A stretch of 64,000 nucleotides of DNA from Lujinxingia sediminis (GTDB taxonomy: Bacteria; Myxococcota_A; Bradymonadia; Bradymonadales; Bradymonadaceae). The notes below the pieces were generated by a model that ran no database searches, had not been told where the DNA came from, and saw only the letters and a program-made list of their open reading frames with translations. The stretch is taken from assembly GCF_004005565.1 (NCBI RefSeq), contig NZ_SADD01000019.1:30507-94506 (forward strand), written 5' to 3'. Position numbers and translations under genes: made by a program. Positions 1-7,231 of this stretch are shown one piece after another. Numbering within the stretch: position 1 is the first letter of the stretch; every line of letters begins with the position of its first letter.

Positions 1-1898
1 CCAAACTCGCCGAAGGCCGCCTCAAGCGCTCGGGGATCGCCAACGTGGATATCCTCCACGGCCCGCGCCTCACCGAATACGCGCTCAACTCCCCCTACGA
101 CGCCATCCTGCTCTCGGCCATCGCACCGCGCGTGCCCGAAAAACTCAAGGGACGCCTGGCCATCGGAGGCCGCATGGTCGTGCCGGTGGCCGAGGGCGAT
201 AAAAACCCCGAGATCGTGTGCATCGAACGCACCGGCCCCGACACCTACGATCAGCAGAGCCTGGGCCAGCTGCGCTTCTCCTCCAAACTCGGCGACATCC
301 TCGTCGAGCTCGGCGTCGCCGACCGCTCCGACATCGAACTCGCCGCGCTCGAAGCCGACGCCCGCGGCCAGCGCCTGGGCCAGGCGCTGGTGGAGAGCGC
401 CCGCATCCAGGAGCGCGATCTGATCAAGGCGCTCGCCATTCAGCGCGGCTTTCTGCTCGCGCCGGTCGACACGCTCTTAAAGATCGCCGACCACGAGCTC
501 GTCTACTCGGTGCCGCGGGCCTTTTTGCGCCACCACCAGGTGATCCCGCTCCTCGTCTACCAGGGCCGCCTCACCGTCGCCACGATCGACCCGGACGCCC
601 CCACCATCGAGCTGGCCCGCATCCTCGACGCCACCCAGATCGAGACGTATCTGGTAAGCCACGAGGAGTTCGACCACCTCTGGAACACGCTCCTCGAAGG
701 CCGCCGCCCGGGCGACGTGCACGAAGACAACCTGAAAACCCGCGTCGAGCAGAAGTTCGAAAACGTGCTGCGCGCCGCCCACCGCGTCTCCGCCTCCACC
801 ATCCACATCGACAACCAGCCCGACGGCGCCTCGGTACGTCTGCGCATGGCCTCCGGCCTGACTGAGGTGGCCGAGCTGGCTTTTGACGCCCCCGAGATCA
901 CCTACCTCGTCGAATTTTTGAAGATGAGCGCGCATCTCGACCCCCTGGAGCAGGTCATCCCCCAGCGCGGGCGCCTCTCCTGGGTGCGCGACGCCCGCAC
1001 CTACCACCTGCACATCCACGTGATGCCCTCGATCCTCGGCGAACAGCTCTCCATCAAGCTGCTCTCCCGCGGCGAGGAGCCTGCGGGACTCGAAGAGCTC
1101 GGCTTCGACGCGGAGGTGGTCGGCGATCTCGACGCCGTCCTCCAGGGGCCCCCGGGCCTCTTTCTCATTGTCGGCCCGCGCCACGAACAAAAATCCCAGA
1201 CCTTCTACGCGCTCCTCAAACGCCTGGGCGCCGACCGCCGCCTCAAGGTCGCCTCGCTGGAAGACGACATCCTGGCCACCATCCCCGGCGTGCAGCAGGC
1301 GCTCATCCAACCCGAGCGCGGCTTTGGCTTCGACGCCGCCATCTCCGAGTTCGTGCGCTTTGACGTCGACGTCCTCGGCATCGGCGACTTTCCCGACCCG
1401 CAAACCGTCATGCAGGCGCTGAACCTTGCGCGCCGCGGCGTGCGCGTGGTCGGCGTCCTGCACGGCAAGAGCGCCCTGCACGTCTTGCAGGGTCTGCGCG
1501 AGTTCGGCGTCCCGGTCGAAGCCCTGGCCCACGGCCTAAGCGCCATCCTCACCCAGCGCAGCGCCGCCCGCATCTGCGACAACTGCCGCGAACCCTTCAC
1601 CGCCCCGGCCGCCTTCACCCAAAAGCTCTTCCCCGAAGGGGCCCCGATGGGCTTTAAAACCTACCGCGGCGCCGGCTGCCCGGCCTGCGCCGGCGACGGC
1701 ACCCGCGGCCGCACCCCGGTCGTCGAGCTTCTGCCCCTGACCGACCAGCTCCGCGCCGCCCTGGCCGCCGACGAACCCTCCTCCGGCCTGCGCCAGGCCG
1801 CTGAAGCCTCCGGCCTCACACCGCTCTCCGAGCGCGCCATCGACCTGGCCCGCCAGGGGGTGATCCCGCCGGAGGAGTTGGTGAATTTTTTGAATTAG
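1..1898 (+). CDS. PCMT-like domain fused to a GspE/PilB-like secretion ATPase with degenerate nucleotide site (5' partial)
   Basis: The frame is open from base 3, so the true start lies upstream; the GTG at 45 is not a convincing start. The first ~90 codons match the C-terminal half of protein-L-isoaspartate O-methyltransferases (YDAILLSAIAPRVPEKL, then GGRMVVPV). From about 270 to 700 the protein resembles the GspE N-terminal (MshEN) domain, and from about 740 it has the type II secretion/type IV pilus ATPase fold (SASTIHID, PQRGRL, MPSILGEQLSIKLL). The Walker A position (1173-1202) reads GPRHEQKSQT, losing the GSGKT core, and the Walker B region near 1371-1400 reads VLGIGDFPD instead of GEIRD. 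The zinc-type CxxC pairs survive at 1575-1586 and 1677-1688. By family knowledge this should be a hexameric cytoplasmic assembly motor. Here catalysis looks lost, so a scaffold or regulatory role is inferred. Confidence 0.8.
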   Translation, partial: KLAEGRLKRSGIANVDILHGPRLTEYALNSPYDAILLSAIAPRVPEKLKGRLAIGGRMVVPVAEGDKNPEIVCIERTGPDTYDQQSLGQLRFSSKLGDILVELGVADRSDIELAALEADARGQRLGQALVESARIQERDLIKALAIQRGFLLAPVDTLLKIADHELVYSVPRAFLRHHQVIPLLVYQGRLTVATIDPDAPTIELARILDATQIETYLVSHEEFDHLWNTLLEGRRPGDVHEDNLKTRVEQKFENVLRAAHRVSASTIHIDNQPDGASVRLRMASGLTEVAELAFDAPEITYLVEFLKMSAHLDPLEQVIPQRGRLSWVRDARTYHLHIHVMPSILGEQLSIKLLSRGEEPAGLEELGFDAEVVGDLDAVLQGPPGLFLIVGPRHEQKSQTFYALLKRLGADRRLKVASLEDDILATIPGVQQALIQPERGFGFDAAISEFVRFDVDVLGIGDFPDPQTVMQALNLARRGVRVVGVLHGKSALHVLQGLREFGVPVEALAHGLSAILTQRSAARICDNCREPFTAPAAFTQKLFPEGAPMGFKTYRGAGCPACAGDGTRGRTPVVELLPLTDQLRAALAADEPSSGLRQAAEASGLTPLSERAIDLARQGVIPPEELVNFLN

Positions 1899-1921
1899 GG
1901 GAGGGCGGTGGAGGGGGGAAA
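1860..1921 (+). repeat. Left direct repeat: 3' end of the GspE-like gene
   Basis: This segment covers the last codons and stop of the GspE-like gene plus a G-rich tail. It is repeated imperfectly in the same orientation at 4873-4934, with about 50 of 62 positions equal by eye. The two copies bracket the AT-richer gene block between them. Confidence 0.65.
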
Positions 1922-1967
1922 CCGGAGAAGGGTCGCCGGCCTTAATCCTAGTCATCCAAGAGGATCC

Positions 1968-2870
1968 TTATTCTATAATATTCACTCCAGCACCTCTAAG
2001 TATCGTCTCAATATCATCAAATGCCTGCGAAAAAAGATGAGCAACTCGAAACGCGAGACTATCTTTTTCAATCTTATATCCGCCACCGTTGTCCTTGTGA
2101 ATAGGATCCGGCAACGGGAGACGATAACGACCGCCATCACAATTCACAAAAACTAACCTCTTCAAGATTGTAGAGTGATATTTAAGCTCTACCTCAAAGC
2201 TCGAGGCGCGACACGACATAAACTTCACCGTCCAGCTCTCCTTAAAATCAAGATTCAGGCCCTTGCCGTCACATATCGTAAACTCAGGATATTTATTATG
2301 GTAAATATAACTATCATCTTCAACATGAACCCATTCACTTCTTTCATCGACCAGCCGTTCAAAACGCTCAAGTGGTGTTAAATCGAAGCCAAATCGCTCT
2401 CGCCACATCAACTCAACTAAGTCATCTGGCGCACATTCCTTCAAAGGAATGTTCGTGCTCCCCAAACGTGTATAAATAACGCCCGCCCGAATCGTTTCCT
2501 TTCCCTTTCGCTTGTCTGCTTTAAGATAAAACGGCTTATCCGGACGGTCGGCAATAATGACAACATCTACAGTTTTTCCGTGCACGTCAAATGACTTCAC
2601 ATTGAGTGAGGTAGAACGATTAAACTTCGAGTTTCTAATCAAGTCATGGACTTCGGCAGCACTCTTTCTATTGTCATCACTTTCAACACCAACCACGTTT
2701 TGGGAATCATCCACACCAAAAACGAGAAACCTATCACTCTCTGCATAGGCATTCATAAGACAAAGAAGGTCGTGAATCAGAGTGACTGTGTTGTCTGGCC
2801 ATTGCTGCTTATAATCCAGCCACTCAGACTCGCTATTACCCAAGAGGTCCAACAAATCCTTTTCATTCAC
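1968..2870 (-). CDS. AlbA_2 (Schlafen-type) domain putative DNA-binding protein
   Basis: This 300-residue protein has the N-terminal AlbA_2 pattern: ESEWLDYKQQ near residue 14, NAYAESDRFLVFGVDD near 40-55, and the late motif GVIYTRLGSTNIP near 128-140. In this family the domain is a putative nucleic-acid-binding module, often in regulators or defence-associated proteins. The C-terminal ~150 residues are not recognised. Translation probably starts at GTG (2868-2870) behind a good GGAGG. The gene is AT-richer than the flanking chromosome and lies alone on the minus strand of the bracketed insert, which suggests acquisition by transfer. Domain call is fairly sure; target and role are unknown. 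Confidence 0.75.
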   Translation of the reverse strand: MNEKDLLDLLGNSESEWLDYKQQWPDNTVTLIHDLLCLMNAYAESDRFLVFGVDDSQNVVGVESDDNRKSAAEVHDLIRNSKFNRSTSLNVKSFDVHGKTVDVVIIADRPDKPFYLKADKRKGKETIRAGVIYTRLGSTNIPLKECAPDDLVELMWRERFGFDLTPLERFERLVDERSEWVHVEDDSYIYHNKYPEFTICDGKGLNLDFKESWTVKFMSCRASSFEVELKYHSTILKRLVFVNCDGGRYRLPLPDPIHKDNGGGYKIEKDSLAFRVAHLFSQAFDDIETILRGAGVNIIE

Positions 2871-2976
2871 GTTGCCTCCGCAATGTATGTAGCCGATTGT
2901 TTAATAAGATTCCCTACATCTTATCAGATAATCTTTTCGGAATCATCAACCAATTATCGAGAACCTCGAAGATATA

Positions 2977-3318
2977 ATGAACTCCAACACCGAAAGACCT
3001 CAATCTCTCCTAGATAGGTGGGCCGACTTTATACGTGATGTCGCGCGTGGCTACACCTTCACCATTTACGATTATGAGAATGATTTATCGATTCGCGATC
3101 ATTTGGAGCGAATGTTTGTTGAACTCAACTCGGACTCCGTCAGTGCTCTCATCCAACAAAGAGTTGAGGTGCTCGATGACGTATATCGTCGCGTCACAAC
3201 CTTCGTTGAATCTCCACCCTGGAAGCACTCCCGAGACAAGAGCGACCTGAGCTGGTGGTGGCACCGCGTACCGAATAAGCTCGTGGGCGACCTTGCTGAA
3301 GACCTGAAAGACCTGTGA
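2977..3318 (+). CDS. Hypothetical protein, 113 aa
   Basis: This is a soluble, charged protein with no signal peptide or membrane segment. It begins MNSNTERPQSLLDRW and has an aromatic stretch, DLSWWWHRVP, near its end. I do not recognise a family. A small co-directional gene follows after 7 bases, so the two are probably co-transcribed. It lies in the AT-richer insert, and its ribosome-binding site is weak. Amino-acid composition looks natural, which supports a real gene, but function is unknown. Confidence 0.55.
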   Translation: MNSNTERPQSLLDRWADFIRDVARGYTFTIYDYENDLSIRDHLERMFVELNSDSVSALIQQRVEVLDDVYRRVTTFVESPPWKHSRDKSDLSWWWHRVPNKLVGDLAEDLKDL

Positions 3319-3325
3319 TTTGCTC

Positions 3326-3559
3326 ATGACCTCAACCACCACAATATATGTCCGCCTCCTCGACGAAGGACTGGACGCCTGGCGCCCCGTTCCCGCGCAG
3401 CGCCTGGGAGGTGACCGTTTCCGACTCCTGATTCCCAACGACTTCAGTGCCGACACGGAAATCTGGGAGTTTCCCCCACATAGCGTTGTGCGCTGTGAAA
3501 AGCGTTTTCTCGGCGCTGAATCCAAATGGATTCCTCTCGCAAAACATCGCCCTCCCTGA
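3326..3559 (+). CDS. Small conserved hypothetical protein, 77 aa
   Basis: The ATG at 3326 (MTSTTTIYVRLL) is preferred; an in-frame TTG lies two codons upstream. The pattern IYVRLLDEG..AWRPVPA followed by RLGGDRFRL resembles a widespread family of ~80-residue proteins of unknown function (the recalled pattern is YVxLLDEGxxVWRPV). It directly follows the 113-aa unknown, so a two-gene operon is likely. There are no transmembrane segments or catalytic motifs. The family match is from memory and was not searched. Confidence 0.6.
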   Translation: MTSTTTIYVRLLDEGLDAWRPVPAQRLGGDRFRLLIPNDFSADTEIWEFPPHSVVRCEKRFLGAESKWIPLAKHRPP

Positions 3560-3607
3560 GCGTGCTTCAAACCCTGAGCTTCATCATCGCTAAATAATCA
3601 GACGACA

Positions 3608-4876
3608 ATGCCCCCATTAACCAGCCAAAGAGCCATTATGTACATTCGAAACGCCCCACCCGTTCTCCAAGCTAAACTTGACGACGATGCGATTCACATC
3701 GAAAGAACCCCCTATGCCCTTCAAACCACCCTTTTCCATCGTAATAAGCCGGGGTTCATGTTCATGCTTATCCTGGCGACGGTGGCGTTAATAGCATTCT
3801 TCGATGTTTTGGACACCTACGGCTGGAGCGCATTTTCGGACGAATCCAGCTTTATTTATGTTTCCATTATCCCGCTTACCCTACTCTTCCTGCCAATCAT
3901 TGCCTCAGCCTACGCAAAAACAAAAACTGACCCTGTAGCGTGGACGTTCAAACGTTCACCGGAACCCGCCACATTTCAGCAGCGAAGCCTCTGGACGTTA
4001 TTCTCAAAAAAGCCACGTTCCCTACGTCAACCTGCGTCGGTCGATCTCGGGTCTACCGAACAAGGCGCCTCCTTCCGTACCTTGTTGAATATAAATTTAT
4101 TTGAAAACGACGTTCGGACACATGGCCTCGCGATCTACGACAGCCTTTTAGAAGCCCACGATGTATGCTTAACTTTTTCGGAACACATCTCCCATATCAG
4201 CTATGAAAGTGGCCTCATTTCGCCACTAACCGCTAACGGCTCAACCAGCGAAACACCTGACAGCATGTCATCGCCTGAGTACCCGACGAGTTTTGACCTT
4301 CCTCCCTATCCAAAGGGGCCGGCGATAATCAGCGCCCTCTTCGGAAGCCTGTTTGTTGTGCCCCTCGTCGTATTGGCAATTGTTCTACTATATAAACTAA
4401 CCACAAACTTAAACGCGTTCCTTTCTCCTCTTTTAGATCAATCCTTTCTTCTACCCTTCCTCATTATTGCCACGGTGGGTGGCACGCTTTTCGCCGCACT
4501 CTATCTCCTGACAATTTACACATTTAAAGACCTGTTTCGCGCTTACGGGGCTCGAACCCTGCTGATCGACGATGACGGCCTCATACTCATCGAGTCTGGC
4601 CCAACATCGGTCCGTCAACAGGCCCGAATTCCTTTTGAAGACCTTAACAAACTCTTCATTAACCGCGGTGCGCTGGGCTCGTGGTTAGGAATGCTCGAAG
4701 ACAACCATCTTGTAGTCCGCTGGAACACAGCAAGTTTTGCCGTCTTCGGGGACGGCCTGAGTATCGAAGAGCTTGCCACACTCAAGTCCGCCATCGAGCA
4801 GAAACGCGCGACCTGGTCCCACGCCGCTTCCCTCAATACTCCAGGCACACCCTCGCTCTCGCCGGCCCCGGCGTGA
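3608..4876 (+). CDS. Multi-pass membrane protein of unknown function, 422 aa
   Basis: Two pairs of hydrophobic segments are visible. The first pair is near residues 49-70 and 82-103, and the second near 238-262 and 282-306. They separate cytosolic or periplasmic domains of ~130 residues and a C-terminal domain with IDDDGLILIESG, which looks like a PH-like or YcxB-like beta fold (weak inference). Start could be ATG 3608 or ATG 3638 (MYIRNAPP); neither has a strong ribosome-binding site. The gene is AT-richer than the surrounding chromosome. Its stop overlaps the first base of the GspE-like 3'-end remnant, so it marks the right boundary of the insert. Confidence 0.65.
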   Translation: MPPLTSQRAIMYIRNAPPVLQAKLDDDAIHIERTPYALQTTLFHRNKPGFMFMLILATVALIAFFDVLDTYGWSAFSDESSFIYVSIIPLTLLFLPIIASAYAKTKTDPVAWTFKRSPEPATFQQRSLWTLFSKKPRSLRQPASVDLGSTEQGASFRTLLNINLFENDVRTHGLAIYDSLLEAHDVCLTFSEHISHISYESGLISPLTANGSTSETPDSMSSPEYPTSFDLPPYPKGPAIISALFGSLFVVPLVVLAIVLLYKLTTNLNAFLSPLLDQSFLLPFLIIATVGGTLFAALYLLTIYTFKDLFRAYGARTLLIDDDGLILIESGPTSVRQQARIPFEDLNKLFINRGALGSWLGMLEDNHLVVRWNTASFAVFGDGLSIEELATLKSAIEQKRATWSHAASLNTPGTPSLSPAPA

Positions 4877-4934
4877 TCCTGCCGAAAAAGCCGGTGAATT
4901 TTCTCAATTAGGGGAGAGCGGTAGGGGGGGGAGA
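4873..4934 (+). pseudogene. Remnant of a GspE-like C-terminus / right direct repeat of the insert
   Basis: The frame at 4873-4911 reads VILPKKPVNFLN then stop, matching the end of the fusion gene (VIPPEELVNFLN then stop at 1898). The G-rich tail after the stop is also shared. No start or upstream part of that gene remains. It is either the displaced end of the fusion gene, split by an insertion that restored a terminus, or the tail of a lost paralogue. Divergence of roughly 20% argues against a recent event. Confidence 0.6.
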
Positions 4935-4956
4935 CGAAACATCTCACAGAAAACAC

Positions 4957-5292
4957 GGAGCCTTCCGCCTCGGGAGATAAATTTTTCGCCCCAGGCCCGG
5001 AGCCTTCCGCCTCGGGAGATAAATTTTTCGCCCCAGGCCCGGAGCTTTCCGCCTCGGGAGATGAATTTTTCGCCCCAGGCCCGGAGCTTTCCGCACTTAT
5101 GCGCAGATTTTTCGCCAGAACATCGGAGCTTTCCGCACTTGTGCGCAGATTTTTCGCTCCATGCCCGGAGCCTTCCGTCTCAGGAGAGAAATTTTTACCT
5201 CGGGAGCCGGAAGCTTCCGCCCCGGGAGAGAAATTTTTACCTCAGGGGCCGGACGCCTCCGCCCTTCCCCTTCGATCACCCCCACTCATACG
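4957..5292. repeat. Tandem array, 42-bp period, eight units
   Basis: Units begin with GGAGC(C/T)TTCCG at 4957, 4999, 5041, 5083, 5125, 5167, 5209 and 5251, exactly 42 bases apart. Each unit has a variable middle (CTCGGGAGATAA or ACTTATGCGCAG types) and then AATTTTTCGCC or AATTTTTACC. Because 42 is divisible by three, several frames stay open on both strands. I treat the resulting peptide repeats as by-products because there is no credible start or ribosome-binding site. The array fills the gap between the insert boundary and the gene ending at 5276. Confidence 0.85.
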
Positions 5293-5632
5293 TCACACAA
5301 AACTCCCAGATCCCCCTCCCCTGCGCGTCTCTCGTCGCCGAGCTCGAAAAGTACATCGAGACCTCCGGATGCTGCTCGGCGCCAAAGCGATACCCCGAGC
5401 GCGCCATAAACGCTTGCAGATCCGCGGTGGTGGCACCCTCCAGGCCCGTGGCGTCGAAGTAATAGTAGACCATATGAAAACCATCGACGTTGGCAGCCTC
5501 CACGACTGCCACCCGACCATCAGCCAACTCGATGGTTTTAGGAGGGTTGTCGGTGGCCAGCTCACGGGTGCCGCCGGTGGGGTCGTCGGCGTCGGTGGGG
5601 CGGTTGCTGCGGTCGGGGATGAAGAAGCTCAT
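5276..5632 (-). CDS. Hypothetical protein, 118 aa
   Basis: The start at 5632 is preceded by AGGAG at good spacing. The product is soluble with an ordered C-terminal half (VDGFHMVYYYFDATGLEG, then GIWEFCVTYEWG) and no signal peptide. I do not recognise the family. Its 3' end runs slightly into the 42-bp array. Natural composition and the strong ribosome-binding site support a real gene. Confidence 0.6.
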   Translation of the reverse strand: MSFFIPDRSNRPTDADDPTGGTRELATDNPPKTIELADGRVAVVEAANVDGFHMVYYYFDATGLEGATTADLQAFMARSGYRFGAEQHPEVSMYFSSSATRDAQGRGIWEFCVTYEWG

Positions 5633-5822
5633 CGAAACTCCTGAGGTGTTGGGGTGGGGTGTTGGGCCCTTTCACCTCCTGATAGCGGGGCGCACCCAGA
5701 TCTGCGAAACATCAGGTGGTCGTATAACGATCATTTGACGGTTCGCCGCCCACCGGTCGGCCTGCTATATCGAGAGAACACTTCGCGCCACTCTGGCTTT
5801 GCCCCGACGCTCCGGAGGTCCC

Positions 5823-6344
5823 ATGACTCCCCCACTCTCCCTCGATCCCCAATCCCTCGACCTGCTCTCCCCCGAGACCGCGCGTTGGTTCCACCAGAGC
5901 GAACTTTCTGCCGATCCCCTCACCGCCCGCCTCGTTGAAGCCGCCCTCGACCTCCGCGACGCACCGGGCCTGGAGCTCGACGACGACATCACCTTCGCGG
6001 TGCTCGCCGCCTACTTCTGCCGCGCGCTGGAGGTGGCCACGGTCGATGGTGAGCGACTGATCAATTTTGAAAAGATCCCCGGCGGTCTGGGCGAGATCAC
6101 GCTGGCGATCCTGAAGGGGTATGCAACGCGCGCAGCGTTTCGGCGTTATTGCGTCGACGGCGAGGAGCAGATTGGCGCGGCGATCCTCAACATCGTGGCG
6201 CGGCAGGTGGCGGGCAAAAAGGCGCTTCGCTGGTGCTTTGACGCGTTGATTCAGGCCTATGGCGACGGTTCGTATACGCCCTCCGAGGTGCATCGGATCC
6301 ACGACGCGCTGCCTGCAGAGGTGCGAATTCCTGTCGGGTTCTAG
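5823..6344 (+). CDS. Hypothetical protein, 173 aa
   Basis: The start at 5823 (MTPPLSLDPQ) follows GGAGG four bases upstream and is preferred to an upstream in-frame codon. The product is an alpha-helical soluble protein with no signal peptide. DGERLINFEKIPGGLGEI and DGEEQIGAAILNIVARQ may belong to repeated helical elements. Function is unknown. It is divergent from the preceding 118-aa gene and upstream of a small membrane protein on the same strand. Confidence 0.65.
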   Translation: MTPPLSLDPQSLDLLSPETARWFHQSELSADPLTARLVEAALDLRDAPGLELDDDITFAVLAAYFCRALEVATVDGERLINFEKIPGGLGEITLAILKGYATRAAFRRYCVDGEEQIGAAILNIVARQVAGKKALRWCFDALIQAYGDGSYTPSEVHRIHDALPAEVRIPVGF

Positions 6345-6507
6345 GCGTGCCCCTCCTCCTTCACCATTCGCTACGTCTCGCCACTTCCTATCATCCCCCC
6401 TTCGCGGTAGTCTGACCTCATTGACTACCCAGACCGGGGCAGACCACCCGCGCGCCACGCCATCAGCGAACGCCCGGGCGCCCCACCCACTCGCCAGGAG
6501 GGAGGCG

Positions 6508-6672
6508 ATGAAACAGGTTCTGATCACACTCGCCATCGTCGCGCTCATTGCGGTGATCGCCATCGTGCTCGCGTTGGATGGCCAACCCAAGACTTCCGAC
6601 ACCACAGAAGTCGGCTCCGCCGAAGCCAGCTCCGCAGAGGCCAGCGAGGTGGAGGCGCCGGCGGGGAATTGA
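6508..6672 (+). CDS. Small single-pass membrane protein, 54 aa
   Basis: The start ATG at 6508 sits behind a strong AGGAGGGAGG. The protein is MKQVL followed by a hydrophobic helix (ITLAIVALIAVIAIVLAL) and then a short Ser/Glu/Ala-rich tail ending VEAPAGN. This topology suggests a small inner-membrane or anchored peptide with the tail outside. It is followed directly by an intrinsic terminator. There is no homology that I recognise. Confidence 0.6.
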   Translation: MKQVLITLAIVALIAVIAIVLALDGQPKTSDTTEVGSAEASSAEASEVEAPAGN

Positions 6673-6707
6673 CGCCTGAAAGGCACACCAGCTCGCCACA
6701 CAAAAAA

Positions 6708-6744
6708 GCCGGCGCGGCCCTCAAGGCCACACCGGCGTCTTTTT
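6708..6744. terminator. Bidirectional intrinsic terminator
   Basis: GCCGGCGCGGCC pairs with GGCCACACCGGC (10 of 12 pairs) around a CTCAA loop, flanked by A6 on the left and T5 on the right. It serves the 54-aa gene on the plus strand and the toxin-like operon arriving on the minus strand. Confidence 0.8.
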
Positions 6745-6768
6745 GCTCTCAACCAGAAGGCGCGTCGC

Positions 6769-6972
6769 TCAATCTTCCGGATTGGGCGCGGTGCCCCCGT
6801 AACGCTCCACAAGCTCGCCGTCCTCGTTGAGAATTCCGGCGTCGATCAGCGTCTGGCGCTGCTCCTCAGGGGTCATGGCGTCAAGCTCTTCCATTGCCCG
6901 CTCATGCCGCTTGTACTCTTCCGTCTGGCGGTAGTCGTAGTTGGCGAAGATGTCGTAGGGGTCTTTGCTCAT
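6769..6972 (-). CDS. Small acidic partner protein, copy 2 (candidate antitoxin), 67 aa
   Basis: The protein begins MSKDPYDIFANYDYRQTEEY and ends GELVERYGGTAPNPED. It is a tandem paralogue of the gene at 7015-7218, sharing the first and last ~20 residues almost exactly and diverging in the helical middle (AMEELDAMTPEEQRQTLIDAG). It is the last gene of a three-gene minus-strand operon whose first gene encodes an ADP-ribosyltransferase-like protein. The duplicated small protein next to a toxin-like gene suggests an antitoxin or immunity role, which is inference. The ribosome-binding site AGGAC is weaker than that of copy 1. Confidence 0.65.
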   Translation of the reverse strand: MSKDPYDIFANYDYRQTEEYKRHERAMEELDAMTPEEQRQTLIDAGILNEDGELVERYGGTAPNPED

Positions 6973-7014
6973 CGTCTTGTCCTGCTCAAAGACGCATCAG
7001 GTGCTCCGAACGCT

Positions 7015-7218
7015 TCAATCCTCCGGATTGGGCGCGGTACCCCCGTAGCGCTCCACGAGCTCGCCATCTTCGCTGAGAATCCCGGCGTCGATCATCGTCT
7101 GGCGCCTCTCTTCCCGGGTCATCGCACGAACACGCGCCATTGCCCGCTCGTGCAGCTTATACTCGTCAGTCTTGCGGTAGTCGTAATTGGCGAAAATGTC
7201 GTAGGGGCTTTCACTCAT
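7015..7218 (-). CDS. Small acidic partner protein, copy 1 (candidate antitoxin), 67 aa
   Basis: The protein begins MSESPYDIFANYDYRKTDEY and ends GELVERYGGTAPNPED. It starts 13 bases after the stop of the ADP-ribosyltransferase-like gene, with an AGGAG ribosome-binding site. It has no DNA-binding motif that I can identify. The 46-base gap to the second copy carries the same leader sequence, so gene plus leader were duplicated together. Role as antitoxin is inferred only from size, charge and position. Confidence 0.7.
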   Translation of the reverse strand: MSESPYDIFANYDYRKTDEYKLHERAMARVRAMTREERRQTMIDAGILSEDGELVERYGGTAPNPED

Positions 7219-7231
7219 CGTCTTCTCCTAC

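Noticed and set aside
4545..4565. GGGGCTCGAACCC resembling a tRNA T-arm
   Set aside because: It lies within the membrane protein gene, and no anticodon arm or acceptor stem can be paired around it.
4773..5462. Open frame across the 42-bp array encoding a 14-residue peptide repeat
   Set aside because: The period is divisible by three, which keeps the frame open on both strands. The start lies inside another gene and no ribosome-binding site is present.
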